This document shows positions 1 to 8,101 of a stretch of DNA of 64,000 bases, piece after piece (within the stretch, counting starts at the first letter, position 1; every line of letters starts with the position of its first letter). Location of the stretch: positions 62,001-126,000 of the forward strand of contig JAJRSF010000038.1 of assembly GCA_024278935.1 (NCBI GenBank), read 5' to 3'. The notes under the pieces were generated by a model. The model did no database searches. It was not told the DNA's origin and saw only the letters and a list, made by a program, of their open reading frames with translations. The stretch comes from Candidatus Zixiibacteriota bacterium (lineage in GTDB: Bacteria > Zixibacteria > MSB-5A5 > GN15 > FEB-12). Position numbers and translations under genes: made by a program.

Positions 1-1637
1 TAATTTGCTTTGGTATGAGGGGAGACCCGTCCTTCGAAGTTACGGTTCCCTGAAAGAACAGCCGATGCTACGATATTGCCTTCGTTGATAGCATCAACAA
101 TCGGTTGGTCGAGTGGACCCGAGTTTCCGATACAGGTTGTGCAACCGTAGCCGACATTGTGGAATCCGATTTTTTCAAGTGGTTCCATCAGTCCCGCATC
201 AACGAGATAATCCACGACAACTTTTGAACCGGGACCAAGTGATGTTTTTACAAAAGGAGCAACTTTGAGACCTTTGGCAACAGCATTTTTCGCAAGCAAG
301 CCAGCCGACATAAGTACGGCAGGGTCGGATGTGTTGGTACATGATGTAATGGCAGCGATGACAAGAGAACCATGTTTCAAGTCTGCATTATATTTACCAG
401 CAACTGCTATTGACTTTTCCATATTGTCAGGGGCAACTTCAAATCCGCGGTCTTTCATCGGAGTTGTTTTAGCTTTGTTGAATTCATCTTTCATAGCAGA
501 AAGAGTGACTCTGTCTTGCGGACGTTTTGGTCCGGCAAGTGATGGTTCGACTGTTGAAATGTCTAACTCAAGCATATCGGAAAATGTAGGTTCTGTAGAA
601 CCTGCTTCTCTAAATAACATTTGTTCTTTGGCGTATGCTTCAACGAGTGCGATAGTTTCTTCGTCACGACCTGTCATTTTCAAATAATCGAGAGTGGAAT
701 CATCAAACGGGAAGTAACCCATAGTGGCACCATATTCAGGAGCCATATTGGCAACCATTGCTTTAGTAGGAAGTGAAAGAGAGTCCAAAGCAGAACCGCA
801 GAATTCTACGAATTTGCCGACAACACCTTTTTCACGAAGAAGCTGAGTGACAGTAAGGACTAAGTCAGTACCGGTGACACCCTCTTTGAGTTCGCCGGTC
901 ATTTTGAAACCGATGACTTCAGGAGTCAACATATAGATTGGTTGCCCAAGCATAATAGCTTCGGCTTCAATTCCACCAACACCCCATCCGACAACACCAA
1001 GACCATTTATCATAACGGTGTGTGAATCAGTTCCGACTAGTGAGTCAGGGTATGCGACGCCATCTTTGACAAGGATACAACTGGCAAGATATTCTAAATT
1101 GACCTGATGACAGATACCTGTAGCAGGCGGGACAACTTCAAAATTTGAAAATGCTTTTTTACCCCAATGTAAAAATTGGTAGCGTTCGTTGTTCCGTTCA
1201 AATTCTTTATCAACGTTAAATGCGAGAGAACTTTCTTTTCCAAATGAATCAACCTGTACCGAGTGGTCAATAACTAAATCAACATTTACAAGTGGATTGA
1301 TTTTTTTCGGATCTCCACCCATGGCATGCATGGCAGAACGAAGAGCCGCTAAATCGACAACGGCTGGTACACCGGTGAAATCTTGCAGAAGAACACGTGC
1401 AGGTTTAAATGGAAGTTCGGTCTCGCCGACATTTTTTGGGTTGTATGCAGCCAGTTTTTTCACATCATCTTCAGTTACTAAACGACCATCACAGTTGCGA
1501 AGGACAGATTCCAGCAACACTTTGATAGAATATGGGAGGTTTTCAATATCTCCGAATTCTTTTAAAGCTGAAAGCTTGTGTATTTTATAGGTCTTAAAAG
1601 CTGGTTTCAGATCAGCTTGTGCGTTAAATTGATTCAT
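1..1637 (-). CDS. acnA: Aconitate hydratase, AcnA/IRP1 type (partial, C-terminus beyond window)
   Basis: Reading the minus strand from the ATG at 1637 gives about 545 residues with no stop before the window edge; the family is usually near 900 residues. The enzyme converts citrate to isocitrate through cis-aconitate in the TCA cycle, in the cytoplasm, with a [4Fe-4S] cluster. Visible family marks are [11 protein letters not shown], encoded near 330-360 and supplying the first cluster cysteine, and [14 protein letters not shown], encoded near 115-155 and supplying the other two, followed by the [12 protein letters not shown] block. The N-terminus ([14 protein letters not shown]...) and the [12 protein letters not shown] segment fit the monomeric AcnA/IRP type rather than AcnB. 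It is transcribed away from ispE. No frameshift is seen in the visible part. Confidence 0.96.
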   Translation of the reverse strand, partial: MNQFNAQADLKPAFKTYKIHKLSALKEFGDIENLPYSIKVLLESVLRNCDGRLVTEDDVKKLAAYNPKNVGETELPFKPARVLLQDFTGVPAVVDLAALRSAMHAMGGDPKKINPLVNVDLVIDHSVQVDSFGKESSLAFNVDKEFERNNERYQFLHWGKKAFSNFEVVPPATGICHQVNLEYLASCILVKDGVAYPDSLVGTDSHTVMINGLGVVGWGVGGIEAEAIMLGQPIYMLTPEVIGFKMTGELKEGVTGTDLVLTVTQLLREKGVVGKFVEFCGSALDSLSLPTKAMVANMAPEYGATMGYFPFDDSTLDYLKMTGRDEETIALVEAYAKEQMLFREAGSTEPTFSDMLELDISTVEPSLAGPKRPQDRVTLSAMKDEFNKAKTTPMKDRGFEVAPDNMEKSIAVAGKYNADLKHGSLVIAAITSCTNTSDPAVLMSAGLLAKNAVAKGLKVAPFVKTSLGPGSKVVVDYLVDAGLMEPLEKIGFHNVGYGCTTCIGNSGPLDQPIVDAINEGNIVASAVLSGNRNFEGRVSPHTKAN

Positions 1638-1694
1638 AATAGGTATGCCTTATTTTAAAAAACTTACATTACTTATATTCTATATCAGATGCTT

Positions 1695-1723
1695 ATTATA
1701 ATGCATATAGTAGGTGAGGACAA
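1695..1723 (-). promoter_or_regulatory. Probable promoter of acnA
   Basis: On the minus strand TTGTCC (1723-1718) and TATAAT (1700-1695) are 17 bases apart, about 58 bases upstream of the acnA ATG. The -10 is a perfect consensus and the -35 matches four of six positions. Confidence 0.5.
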
Positions 1724-1840
1724 GTTCTGTGATAAATTAAGTGTTCTTTTAATTTTACTTGTTATTTGTCTATGAAATGCTTATGCTGTAATAGGTTAAT
1801 GGGCTAATTAATACTAAGGGGTAGCGAACAGGCTTATAAT

Positions 1841-2731
1841 ATGTTTGTGAAGAAAATCACCAAAAATGAACTGGAAATAGAAACGCCGGCGAAGATAAAT
1901 CTCTTTTTGGATGTTTTAAATAAGCGTGCAGATGGGTTCCATAATATAAACTCACTCTTTCAGGCGATTTCACTCTTTGATACCTTACATTTTGAAGTAC
2001 AATCCGAGCCAAAATTGACTCTTGTAATTCCTGAGAATAATTCACTTCCGACTGATAATTCTAATCTGATAGTCAAAGCATATAATTTTATGCGGGAAAA
2101 ATTTGAGCTAGAATCAGGCTTATCTGTGACGCTCACAAAAAATATCCCGATTGCTGCCGGTTTAGCAGGTGGTTCATCGGATGCTGCTGCCACGATTTTA
2201 GCCTGTAATATACTGTTTGACTTAGAGTTGACTGCCGAGGCGATGGCCGGGTGCGGGCTTCATGTTGGCTCTGATCTGCCGTTTTTCTTCTCATCGGGAC
2301 AGGCTCTTATAACAGGGCAGGGTGAGATAATTGAAGAGACCTCTTATCCTCTTGATTATGAACTAGTTATTGTAAAACCAAATATTTCAATATCTACCGC
2401 AGAAAGTTATTCTGGGTTGAAAAGAGACTTGACAAAACGGAAGAATCCGTTTAAGTTAGGCACGTGCCAGACGGTAGATAGCTATGTTATGTCGCTTTTG
2501 AAGGGATGTAATGATTTTGAAGAAGTTCATCTTTTGTCTTACCCTGAAATTGGTAAGATTAAAGATGAACTTTTAATGGCTGGAGCCGACTTAGCACGAA
2601 TGAGCGGTTCGGGGCCTTGTGTGTTTGGTATTTTTAAAGAACTGCCAGACAATAAGGAAGATTTAAATAGGAGCAATGCGAATTGGCAATTGTTTTTTGT
2701 AAAACCAATTCAACTTGCAAAGTACTGTTAA
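1841..2731 (+). CDS. ispE: 4-diphosphocytidyl-2-C-methyl-D-erythritol kinase
   Basis: 296 residues, a normal length. It phosphorylates CDP-methylerythritol in the non-mevalonate (MEP) isoprenoid pathway, in the cytoplasm. It is a GHMP kinase: PAKINLFLDV near residue 16 carries the catalytic Lys18, IPIAAGLAGGSSDAAA (about 102-117) is the ATP-binding glycine-rich loop, GSDLPFFF (143-150) carries the catalytic Asp145, and MSGSGPCVFGIF is the C-terminal GHMP motif. The ATG at 1841 is preceded directly by a TATAAT-like string and has no close Shine-Dalgarno sequence, so the exact start is less sure than the identity. It is followed after 18 bases by spoVG, the neighbour often seen downstream of ispE in other bacteria. 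Confidence 0.95.
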   Translation: MFVKKITKNELEIETPAKINLFLDVLNKRADGFHNINSLFQAISLFDTLHFEVQSEPKLTLVIPENNSLPTDNSNLIVKAYNFMREKFELESGLSVTLTKNIPIAAGLAGGSSDAAATILACNILFDLELTAEAMAGCGLHVGSDLPFFFSSGQALITGQGEIIEETSYPLDYELVIVKPNISISTAESYSGLKRDLTKRKNPFKLGTCQTVDSYVMSLLKGCNDFEEVHLLSYPEIGKIKDELLMAGADLARMSGSGPCVFGIFKELPDNKEDLNRSNANWQLFFVKPIQLAKYC

Positions 2732-2749
2732 TCTAAACCGGGAGGAGCC

Positions 2750-3031
2750 GTGGAGATTACAGAAATTAGGGTCACCCTTCGAGACGAAGAGCGGCTTAAA
2801 GGTTTCGCCAATGTGACGTTTGACGAAGCATTTGTTGTACGAGGAATGAAAATCATTCAAGGAAATAATGGTTTTTTCGTATCAATGCCAAGTCGGAAAC
2901 GTCCCGACGGAACCTACCAGGACATTGCCCATCCAGTAAGCAAGGATATGAGGCAAACGATTGAAATGAAAGTTCTGGAAGCGTATGAAGCTGAGTTGAA
3001 AGCTCAGTTGAATACAACAAACGACGTGTAG
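2750..3031 (+). CDS. spoVG: SpoVG family RNA/DNA-binding regulator
   Basis: 93 residues starting with GTG at 2750, chosen because a strong GGGAGGAG ribosome binding site lies just upstream and MEITEIRVTL is the conserved SpoVG N-terminus. The conserved FVVRGMKII..G..GFFVSMPSRK core is present, followed by the YQDIAHP segment. SpoVG proteins are small site-specific nucleic acid-binding regulators found well outside spore formers; here it is probably a general regulator. It lies between ispE and tRNA-Gln, probably in one transcript with ispE (18-base gap). Confidence 0.93.
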   Translation: MEITEIRVTLRDEERLKGFANVTFDEAFVVRGMKIIQGNNGFFVSMPSRKRPDGTYQDIAHPVSKDMRQTIEMKVLEAYEAELKAQLNTTNDV

Positions 3032-3036
3032 ATTAT

Positions 3037-3108
3037 TGGGGCGTCGTCAAGCGGTAAGACACTAGCCTTTGACGCTAGCATTCGTAGGTTCGAATCCTGC
3101 CGCCCCAG
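3037..3108 (+). tRNA. tRNA-Gln (anticodon TTG)
   Basis: The acceptor stem TGGGGCG (3037-3043) pairs with CGCCCCA (3101-3107), followed by discriminator G3108; the CCA end is not encoded. The anticodon stem CTAGC/GCTAG encloses the loop CTTTGAC, giving anticodon TTG. The T arm contains GGTTCGAATCC. It starts six bases after the spoVG stop. Confidence 0.95.
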
Positions 3109-3182
3109 TATAAAATTTTAAAAGACCTGTTTTGGGCCAGAGTAGTTTGGCTTGGATCAGGTTTCAATGTCATAGGTATTAT

Positions 3183-4139
3183 ATGATTATTCGGGACCAT
3201 ATTCAAATTATCACCGGTACTTCCAACACAGCTTTAGCTGAAAAAATTGCCCGGTTTTTAAATTGCAAATTAACTGACTGCACTGTCAAACGGTTTTCAG
3301 ATGGTGAAGTTTTTGTGCAGATAAATGAAAATATTCGTGGCGCTGATTTGTTTATTATTCAACCGACAAATCCTCCTGCTGATAATCTTATGGAACTTTT
3401 AATGCTTATCGAAGCATCCCGAAGAGCATCCGCAATGCGTATCACCGCAGTGATTCCATATTATGGATACGCCCGTGCCGACAGAAAAGATAGACCTCGT
3501 GTTTCTATCACAGCAAAATTAGTAGCGAACTTACTCACCACTGCCGGAGCTGACAGAATAATCACAATGGATTTACATGCTTCACAGATTCAAGGATTCT
3601 TTGATCTTCCTCATGATCATTTATACTCATCAATTATTTTCAATCAATATATAGCAGATTTAAAATTAGAAAACTTAGTCGTTGTATCGCCCGATGTTGG
3701 TTCGATTAAACTTGCACGAGCAACTGCGAATAGGCTTGGAGCCGGATTGGCGATTGTTGACAAACGTCGTCCCGAAGCAAATGTTGCCAAAGTTATGAAT
3801 ATTATCGGTGATGTAGACGGATGTAATATTTTAATCCGTGATGATATGGTAGACACTGGTGGGTCTTTGTGTGGTGCTGCTCAATTTTTAAAAGATAATG
3901 GTGCCAAAGATATTTACGCCGCCTGTAATCATGGAGTTCTTTCAGGTGAAGCGATTGATAAAATTGAAAAATCAGCAATAAAGAAAATGATTATTTCTGA
4001 TTCGATTTACCAGGGTAATAAGAAGTTAACAGATAAATTTGAAATTCTCACCTGTTCTGATTTGATTGGAAAAGCGATTACGAGAATTTTCGATGAGGAA
4101 TCGGTCTCTTCACTTTTTGAAGATTATCCGGTTATGTAG
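3183..4139 (+). CDS. prs: Ribose-phosphate pyrophosphokinase
   Basis: 318 residues from the ATG at 3183; an upstream in-frame TTG at 3132 would add a tail with no family resemblance. It makes PRPP from ribose 5-phosphate and ATP for nucleotide, histidine and tryptophan synthesis. Hallmarks include FSDGEVFVQINENIRG near the start, the PYYGYARADRKDRPR segment of the ATP site, the ITMDLHASQIQGFFD signature and the PRPP-binding loop DDMVDTGGS near residue 220. It is followed by rplY after 42 bases, the usual prs-rplY order. Confidence 0.97.
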   Translation: MIIRDHIQIITGTSNTALAEKIARFLNCKLTDCTVKRFSDGEVFVQINENIRGADLFIIQPTNPPADNLMELLMLIEASRRASAMRITAVIPYYGYARADRKDRPRVSITAKLVANLLTTAGADRIITMDLHASQIQGFFDLPHDHLYSSIIFNQYIADLKLENLVVVSPDVGSIKLARATANRLGAGLAIVDKRRPEANVAKVMNIIGDVDGCNILIRDDMVDTGGSLCGAAQFLKDNGAKDIYAACNHGVLSGEAIDKIEKSAIKKMIISDSIYQGNKKLTDKFEILTCSDLIGKAITRIFDEESVSSLFEDYPVM

Positions 4140-4181
4140 AAAATAATGATTAAATATATTTTGGAGGTTTAAAGACCAAAA

Positions 4182-4856
4182 ATGAAAGAAGTAACACTAG
4201 AAGCATCCTTACGGAAAACTACCGGTAAAGGCTCTGCACGACAAAGTCGGTTAGCTGGCAATATCCCTGCTGTTGTATACGGACCAGAGATTGATACCTT
4301 TCCGATTGAAATACCTGAAAAAGTAATGCGTCAAGCAGTTAAAGACTCATCTTGGAATGCTATTTTTGACTTGAGTGTCGATGGCAAAACAAACAAAGTT
4401 TTAATCCGTGACATTCATCGTGATCCGATTACGCTTAAAGTAACTCATCTTGATTTCCATGCCATTAGTATGAACAAACCAATCAGACTCAATGTAAGAA
4501 TTGCTTTAATTGGTGAATCTATCGGTGTAAAAACTGATGGTGGTATCTTGCAATCTGCTATGCGTGAAATAGAAATTTCATGTTTACCTAAAGATATTAT
4601 CGATGTTATCGAAATTGATGTATCTGAGCTTGCGGTTGGTGACTCGATTCACGTACGTGACATTTCAATTGAAAATGTAACTATTCTTGCGGAAGAAAGA
4701 CGTACAGTCGTTATTTGTACTGCTCCTTCTGTTATTGTTGAAGAAGAAACTTCTGAAGAAGATGAAGAAGATGGTGAAGGTGTTGAAGGTGCTGAAGGTG
4801 CTGAAGGTACCGATGCATCAGCAGCTTCTGATGATGAGAAAAAAGACGAAAAATAG
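4182..4856 (+). CDS. rplY: 50S ribosomal protein L25 / general stress protein Ctc
   Basis: 224 residues, so this is the long two-domain L25/TL5/Ctc form: an N-terminal 5S rRNA-binding domain (LEASLRKTTGKGSARQSR, then NIPAVVYG) and a C-terminal beta domain (HLDFHAISMNKPIRLNVRI). It ends in a strongly acidic tail of about 35 residues rich in Glu, Asp, Gly and Ala. GGAGG lies upstream of the ATG. The gene follows prs and is closed by a clear terminator at 4878-4906. The pth gene that often follows rplY is not next here. Confidence 0.93.
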   Translation: MKEVTLEASLRKTTGKGSARQSRLAGNIPAVVYGPEIDTFPIEIPEKVMRQAVKDSSWNAIFDLSVDGKTNKVLIRDIHRDPITLKVTHLDFHAISMNKPIRLNVRIALIGESIGVKTDGGILQSAMREIEISCLPKDIIDVIEIDVSELAVGDSIHVRDISIENVTILAEERRTVVICTAPSVIVEEETSEEDEEDGEGVEGAEGAEGTDASAASDDEKKDEK

Positions 4857-4877
4857 ATTTCTCAATTCAAATATTAA

Positions 4878-4906
4878 AACCGCTGATTTGTTCAGCGGTT
4901 TTTTTT
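4878..4906 (+). terminator. Rho-independent terminator after rplY
   Basis: Stem AACCGCTGA (4878-4886), loop TTTGT, complementary TCAGCGGTT (4892-4900), then six more T. It ends the prs-rplY unit. Confidence 0.9.
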
Positions 4907-4939
4907 ATGCATATATTTTATAATATTTAGATTCATACG

Positions 4940-4967
4940 TTGACAGTTGAAATTAAATCTATATTTT
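4940..4967 (+). promoter_or_regulatory. Predicted promoter giving a leaderless transcript
   Basis: TTGACA (4940-4945), 16 bases, TATTTT (4962-4967). Only six bases separate the -10 from the ATG at 4974, so transcription would start at or next to the start codon. No Shine-Dalgarno sequence is present. Confidence 0.55.
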
Positions 4968-4973
4968 AACGTC

Positions 4974-5729
4974 ATGAGTTCAATCGAAAAAACTATACAA
5001 GAAATAAAATCTCAGTTTCATGATGACCGCCTGACTTATCAAAAAGGTCTGCCGACTTTTCATCCTGAACACGCAGAAGAGACAGCATCGCTGTTTAAAA
5101 TTGCCAACAAAAATAACCAGCAAATTTTTATCGCAGGCTTTGGTAATAATGTACTGCCCGAAGGGGAGAGTTTTAAAAATATTCTTGTTGTAAAATCTGA
5201 TCGGCTTAACCAGGATGTTCAAACAGTTGCCGATGATTACTATATTAAAATCGGGGCAGGGTTTCCTCTTTCAGAAATCAATACAATCTTAAAAGATAAA
5301 AACCTTTGGCTTCCTCATGCCCACCTTCCGTTTGCAGGTTCTGTTGGCGGTGCTGTTGCCGGTGGTCTGAATTCGATGTATGAGACTCATGAATTACCGC
5401 TCAAGAAATATCTAATAAAAGCAGAAATCGTCACTCCTGAAGGTGAAATTATTGAGCCCGGTTCGGTCTCTTTTAAATCTGTCTCTGGATATGATATTGT
5501 CAAAATCTATTGCGGAAGTTGGGGCTTACTCGGTATGGTTGTTTCGGCGACATTTCGTATTATGCCTACCGAAGGTTCCGAAGAATACCAAGAAATCACT
5601 ATGCAGAAATGGAGCCGTGAAAAACTTGTCGATTCACTTGCTGAAAGCAACACGACCAACGATGCTTTTTATTCCAAAAAAATCAAACTCAAATTCGATC
5701 CGAACAATATCCTACCTGTTTTAGGGTAG
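4974..5729 (+). CDS. FAD-binding PCMH-type oxidase domain protein (GlcE-like)
   Basis: 251 residues from the ATG at 4974 (MSSIEKTIQEIK). The fold is that of FAD-linked oxidases of the vanillyl-alcohol oxidase/glycolate oxidase family: FIAGFGNNVLPEG near residue 50 resembles the first FAD loop, IKIGAGFPLSEIN the next strand, and LPFAGSVGGAVAGGLNSMYE the pyrophosphate-binding segment, followed by VTPEGEIIEPGSVSFKSVSGYDIVK. This resembles GlcE, the short FAD-binding subunit of glycolate oxidase, although no glcD or glcF lies nearby, so the substrate is unknown. It appears to be a single-gene unit with its own promoter right at the start codon. Confidence 0.78.
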   Translation: MSSIEKTIQEIKSQFHDDRLTYQKGLPTFHPEHAEETASLFKIANKNNQQIFIAGFGNNVLPEGESFKNILVVKSDRLNQDVQTVADDYYIKIGAGFPLSEINTILKDKNLWLPHAHLPFAGSVGGAVAGGLNSMYETHELPLKKYLIKAEIVTPEGEIIEPGSVSFKSVSGYDIVKIYCGSWGLLGMVVSATFRIMPTEGSEEYQEITMQKWSREKLVDSLAESNTTNDAFYSKKIKLKFDPNNILPVLG

Positions 5730-5828
5730 TTTTTGTTAATTGATTCTTATATCAATACCTTCTTACTTATACCAATTCATTTAGTTTAAATCAGTATTAT
5801 TAGCTTGTTTTTAAAGTTGAGGATAATT

Positions 5829-6569
5829 ATGAACCTATCGACTCATCAGAAATATGCTCTGAAACTCGGAATATTATTTGTCATTGCATTTATAATTTCC
5901 GCTATAAATCCAGTAGACCTGCATGACTGGATGCTTGAAAATCTCTTAGTAGTTATAATTATTCCGATATTGATATTTACATCTAAGAAATTCCCACTTT
6001 CCAAAATTTCTTATACGCTCATCTTTTTGTTTCTCTGTCTGCACGAACTTGGCGCTCATTACACTTATTCCAATGTGCCGTATGACCAATGGTTTGAATC
6101 TGTTTTTGGACGGACTTTTAATTCACTCTTTGGGTGGGAACGTAACCATTTCGACCGCTTGGTGCATTTTTCCTACGGGCTGCTCCTTGCATATCCTATC
6201 CGTGAAATGTTTCATCGGGTTGCAAATGTCTCCGGTTTCTGGGGATATTTTTTACCGCTTGATGTATGTATGTCGACCTCGATGTTGTTTGAATTATTCG
6301 AATGGGCGGCAGTTGAAATTTTTGCCGGTGATTTAGGAGTCGCATATTTAGGCACCCAGGGGGATATCTGGGATGCTCATAAAGATATGGGGCTGGCTTC
6401 AGTTGGGGCAGTGATTGCGATGCTTGTCACAGCGATTATCAATTCTCGACTGCAACGAGATTTTGCTAAAGAGATGTCTGATAGTTTTAAAATTAAAAAC
6501 AAAGAACCCCTCGGGGAAGCAGAGATTAAAAGGATGATACAAGAGAAGAAAAATAATTCTGATGATTAG
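5829..6569 (+). CDS. YjdF-type (DUF2238) membrane protein
   Basis: 246 residues from the ATG at 5829, chosen for the TTGAGGATAATT ribosome binding region. Several hydrophobic segments are visible: LKLGILFVIAFIISAI, NLLVVIIIPILIFTS, YTLIFLFLCLHELGAHY, a segment near YGLLLAYPIREMFH and LASVGAVIAMLVTAII. The pattern LHELGAHYTY..VPYDQW and NHFDRLVHFSYGLLLAYPIRE, with FELFEWAA and GTQGDIWDAHKDM further on, is that of the DUF2238/YjdF inner membrane family. The conserved His, Asp and Glu residues suggest a metal or enzymatic site, but the function is not known. It ends at a shared two-way terminator. Confidence 0.82.
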   Translation: MNLSTHQKYALKLGILFVIAFIISAINPVDLHDWMLENLLVVIIIPILIFTSKKFPLSKISYTLIFLFLCLHELGAHYTYSNVPYDQWFESVFGRTFNSLFGWERNHFDRLVHFSYGLLLAYPIREMFHRVANVSGFWGYFLPLDVCMSTSMLFELFEWAAVEIFAGDLGVAYLGTQGDIWDAHKDMGLASVGAVIAMLVTAIINSRLQRDFAKEMSDSFKIKNKEPLGEAEIKRMIQEKKNNSDD

Positions 6570-6593
6570 AACTAATCATCATATCCTCAGTAT

Positions 6594-6625
6594 AAAAAAA
6601 CCCACTCAAGCGAGTGGGTTTTTTT
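6594..6625. terminator. Bidirectional terminator between convergent genes
   Basis: An A-tract plus ACCCACTC (6594-6607), loop AAGC, then GAGTGGGT plus a T-tract (6612-6625). It can end transcription from the DUF2238 gene on the plus strand and from the hexapeptide-repeat lipoprotein on the minus strand. Confidence 0.9.
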
Positions 6626-6643
6626 GTTTAATAGCTTTAATTT

Positions 6644-8101
6644 CTATTTGGATGTAATAGTCAAACAGACATCTATATTATATCCTGTCGGGATAATATG
6701 ACTAGGTATTATCGTAATGACAGAATTACTCGATATATGCTGTTCAATATGAAGAGTTACGTTCACATTAGGATCCCAGAAATATGAGACACCATCAATT
6801 ATGACCGTGAGAGTTTTGATATGCTCTCCAGTATTAACAATTGCGGTGAAGTCACAATTATAGGTTGCCTCACTATTTTTAAACAACCAATATATATATT
6901 CTAATTCATAAGAGATTCTTGAACAGATTGTTGTCGTTTCTGTTGTGTCATGGATAATGACAGTATCTACAACTGTTATTGAATCATTTATATAAATTGT
7001 ATCGGTCTTGATGATTGTATCTATTTGAATAATTGTATCCACTAAACTAGAATCTATTATTATAATAGTGTCCGAAATTATAATAGTATCAACTATCGAA
7101 ACAGTATCTATGATTGTATTAGTGTCTACAATCGTGAGAGTGTCTGTTTGTAAAATCGTATCTACAATCGTCAAAGTATCAATGATGTTAATCGTATCGA
7201 CTATAATTGTTGTGTCGTTTATAATTATTGTATCTACAACATTAGTCGTGTCGTAGAAAATCATTGTATCAATAATAAACAATGTATCGGTATTGAATAA
7301 AGTATCTATGATGTTGAATGTATCTACTATGAGCATCGTGTCGGTATTGAAAATTGTATCTACGACATTGGTAGTGTCATAGATAGTGACAGTATCAACT
7401 ATAAATAAAGTATCCGTATTCATCAATGTATCTACTATCAAGAGAGTATCTATAATTATAGTAGTATCGGATGTATTGACAGTATCAACAACAAAGGTTG
7501 TATCAAACACGAGGGTTGTATCGTGAATATAGAATGAATCAATTACAAACAGCGTGTCGGTTTTAAACAATGTATCGACAATTACAGTAGTGTCGGATGT
7601 ATTCACAGTATCAACAATAATGGTTGTGTCAAAGACAAGGGTTGTATCGTGAATATAGAACGAATCAATGACATAGAGCGTGTCAGTGTTCAAAAGAGTA
7701 TCCACAACAATAACCGTATCTATAACGTTAGTTGTATCGACAATGTAAATAGTGTCATTATCAAATATAGTGTCAATTTGAATTATCGTATCTATCGTGT
7801 TGAATGTATCAATAATATAAGTTGTATCATTACTAAATACAGTATCAACAACAAGTATTGTGTCGAGCGTAAAAGTTGTGTCAAAGATATATGTTGTATC
7901 ATGAGTTGCGTTTGAATCAATGACAATTACTGTATCGATAGAAAAAAGTGTATCTGTATTGAAGACTGTATCATAAATGAATATAGGAGGATTCGGATTC
8001 GGATCATCTCCATCAAATTCAAGTGGATTCGAACAGTTGACAAGAAGCTGTACACTAAACAGAGTGAGAGCCAAAAACAGTAAAAAACTTAGCCGTTTCA
8101 T
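6644..8101 (-). CDS. Lipoprotein built of 58 tandem Asp-Thr hexapeptide repeats
   Basis: 485 residues. Residues 1-22 are a signal peptide leading to Cys23 in LLVNC, a probable lipobox with an unusual Asn before the Cys. From residue 43 to 389 the protein is 58 consecutive hexads of the form hydrophobic-or-polar, Asp, Thr/Ser, then three mostly hydrophobic residues (for example VDTLFN, TDTLFV, IDSFYI). Asp is kept in all 58; one hexad has only five residues. About 95 further residues form a different C-terminal domain with several Val/Ile-rich strands and three Cys. The ATG overlaps the stop of the OmpA-like gene upstream (ATGA), so the two are translationally coupled. I do not recognise a family; a beta-solenoid or other repeated beta structure on the outer membrane or cell surface is an inference. 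Confidence 0.88.
   Translation of the reverse strand: MKRLSFLLFLALTLFSVQLLVNCSNPLEFDGDDPNPNPPIFIYDTVFNTDTLFSIDTVIVIDSNATHDTTYIFDTTFTLDTILVVDTVFSNDTTYIIDTFNTIDTIIQIDTIFDNDTIYIVDTTNVIDTVIVVDTLLNTDTLYVIDSFYIHDTTLVFDTTIIVDTVNTSDTTVIVDTLFKTDTLFVIDSFYIHDTTLVFDTTFVVDTVNTSDTTIIIDTLLIVDTLMNTDTLFIVDTVTIYDTTNVVDTIFNTDTMLIVDTFNIIDTLFNTDTLFIIDTMIFYDTTNVVDTIIINDTTIIVDTINIIDTLTIVDTILQTDTLTIVDTNTIIDTVSIVDTIIISDTIIIIDSSLVDTIIQIDTIIKTDTIYINDSITVVDTVIIHDTTETTTICSRISYELEYIYWLFKNSEATYNCDFTAIVNTGEHIKTLTVIIDGVSYFWDPNVNVTLHIEQHISSNSVITIIPSHIIPTGYNIDVCLTITSK
6935..7975 (-). repeat. 18-bp-period tandem repeat encoding the Asp-Thr hexads
   Basis: The DNA encoding hexads 1-58 keeps an 18-base period with a GAT/GAC-ACN/TCN core. 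One stretch of seven hexads (126 bases) is present twice in tandem with few differences (hexads 17-23 and 24-30, around 7460-7690), a sign of recent unequal duplication. Confidence 0.9.

Noticed and set aside
1-1637. Plus-strand open frames over the acnA region (265-687 and 1189-1590)
   Set aside because: They are shadows of the aconitase gene on the other strand, which has unmistakable family motifs.
7068-7915. Plus-strand open frames antisense to the hexapeptide-repeat gene
   Set aside because: Their Val-Ser and Asn-rich patterns are the mirror of the 18-base repeat on the minus strand.
6935-7975. CRISPR-like regularity of the 18-base period
   Set aside because: No unique spacers between repeats; the period is coding.
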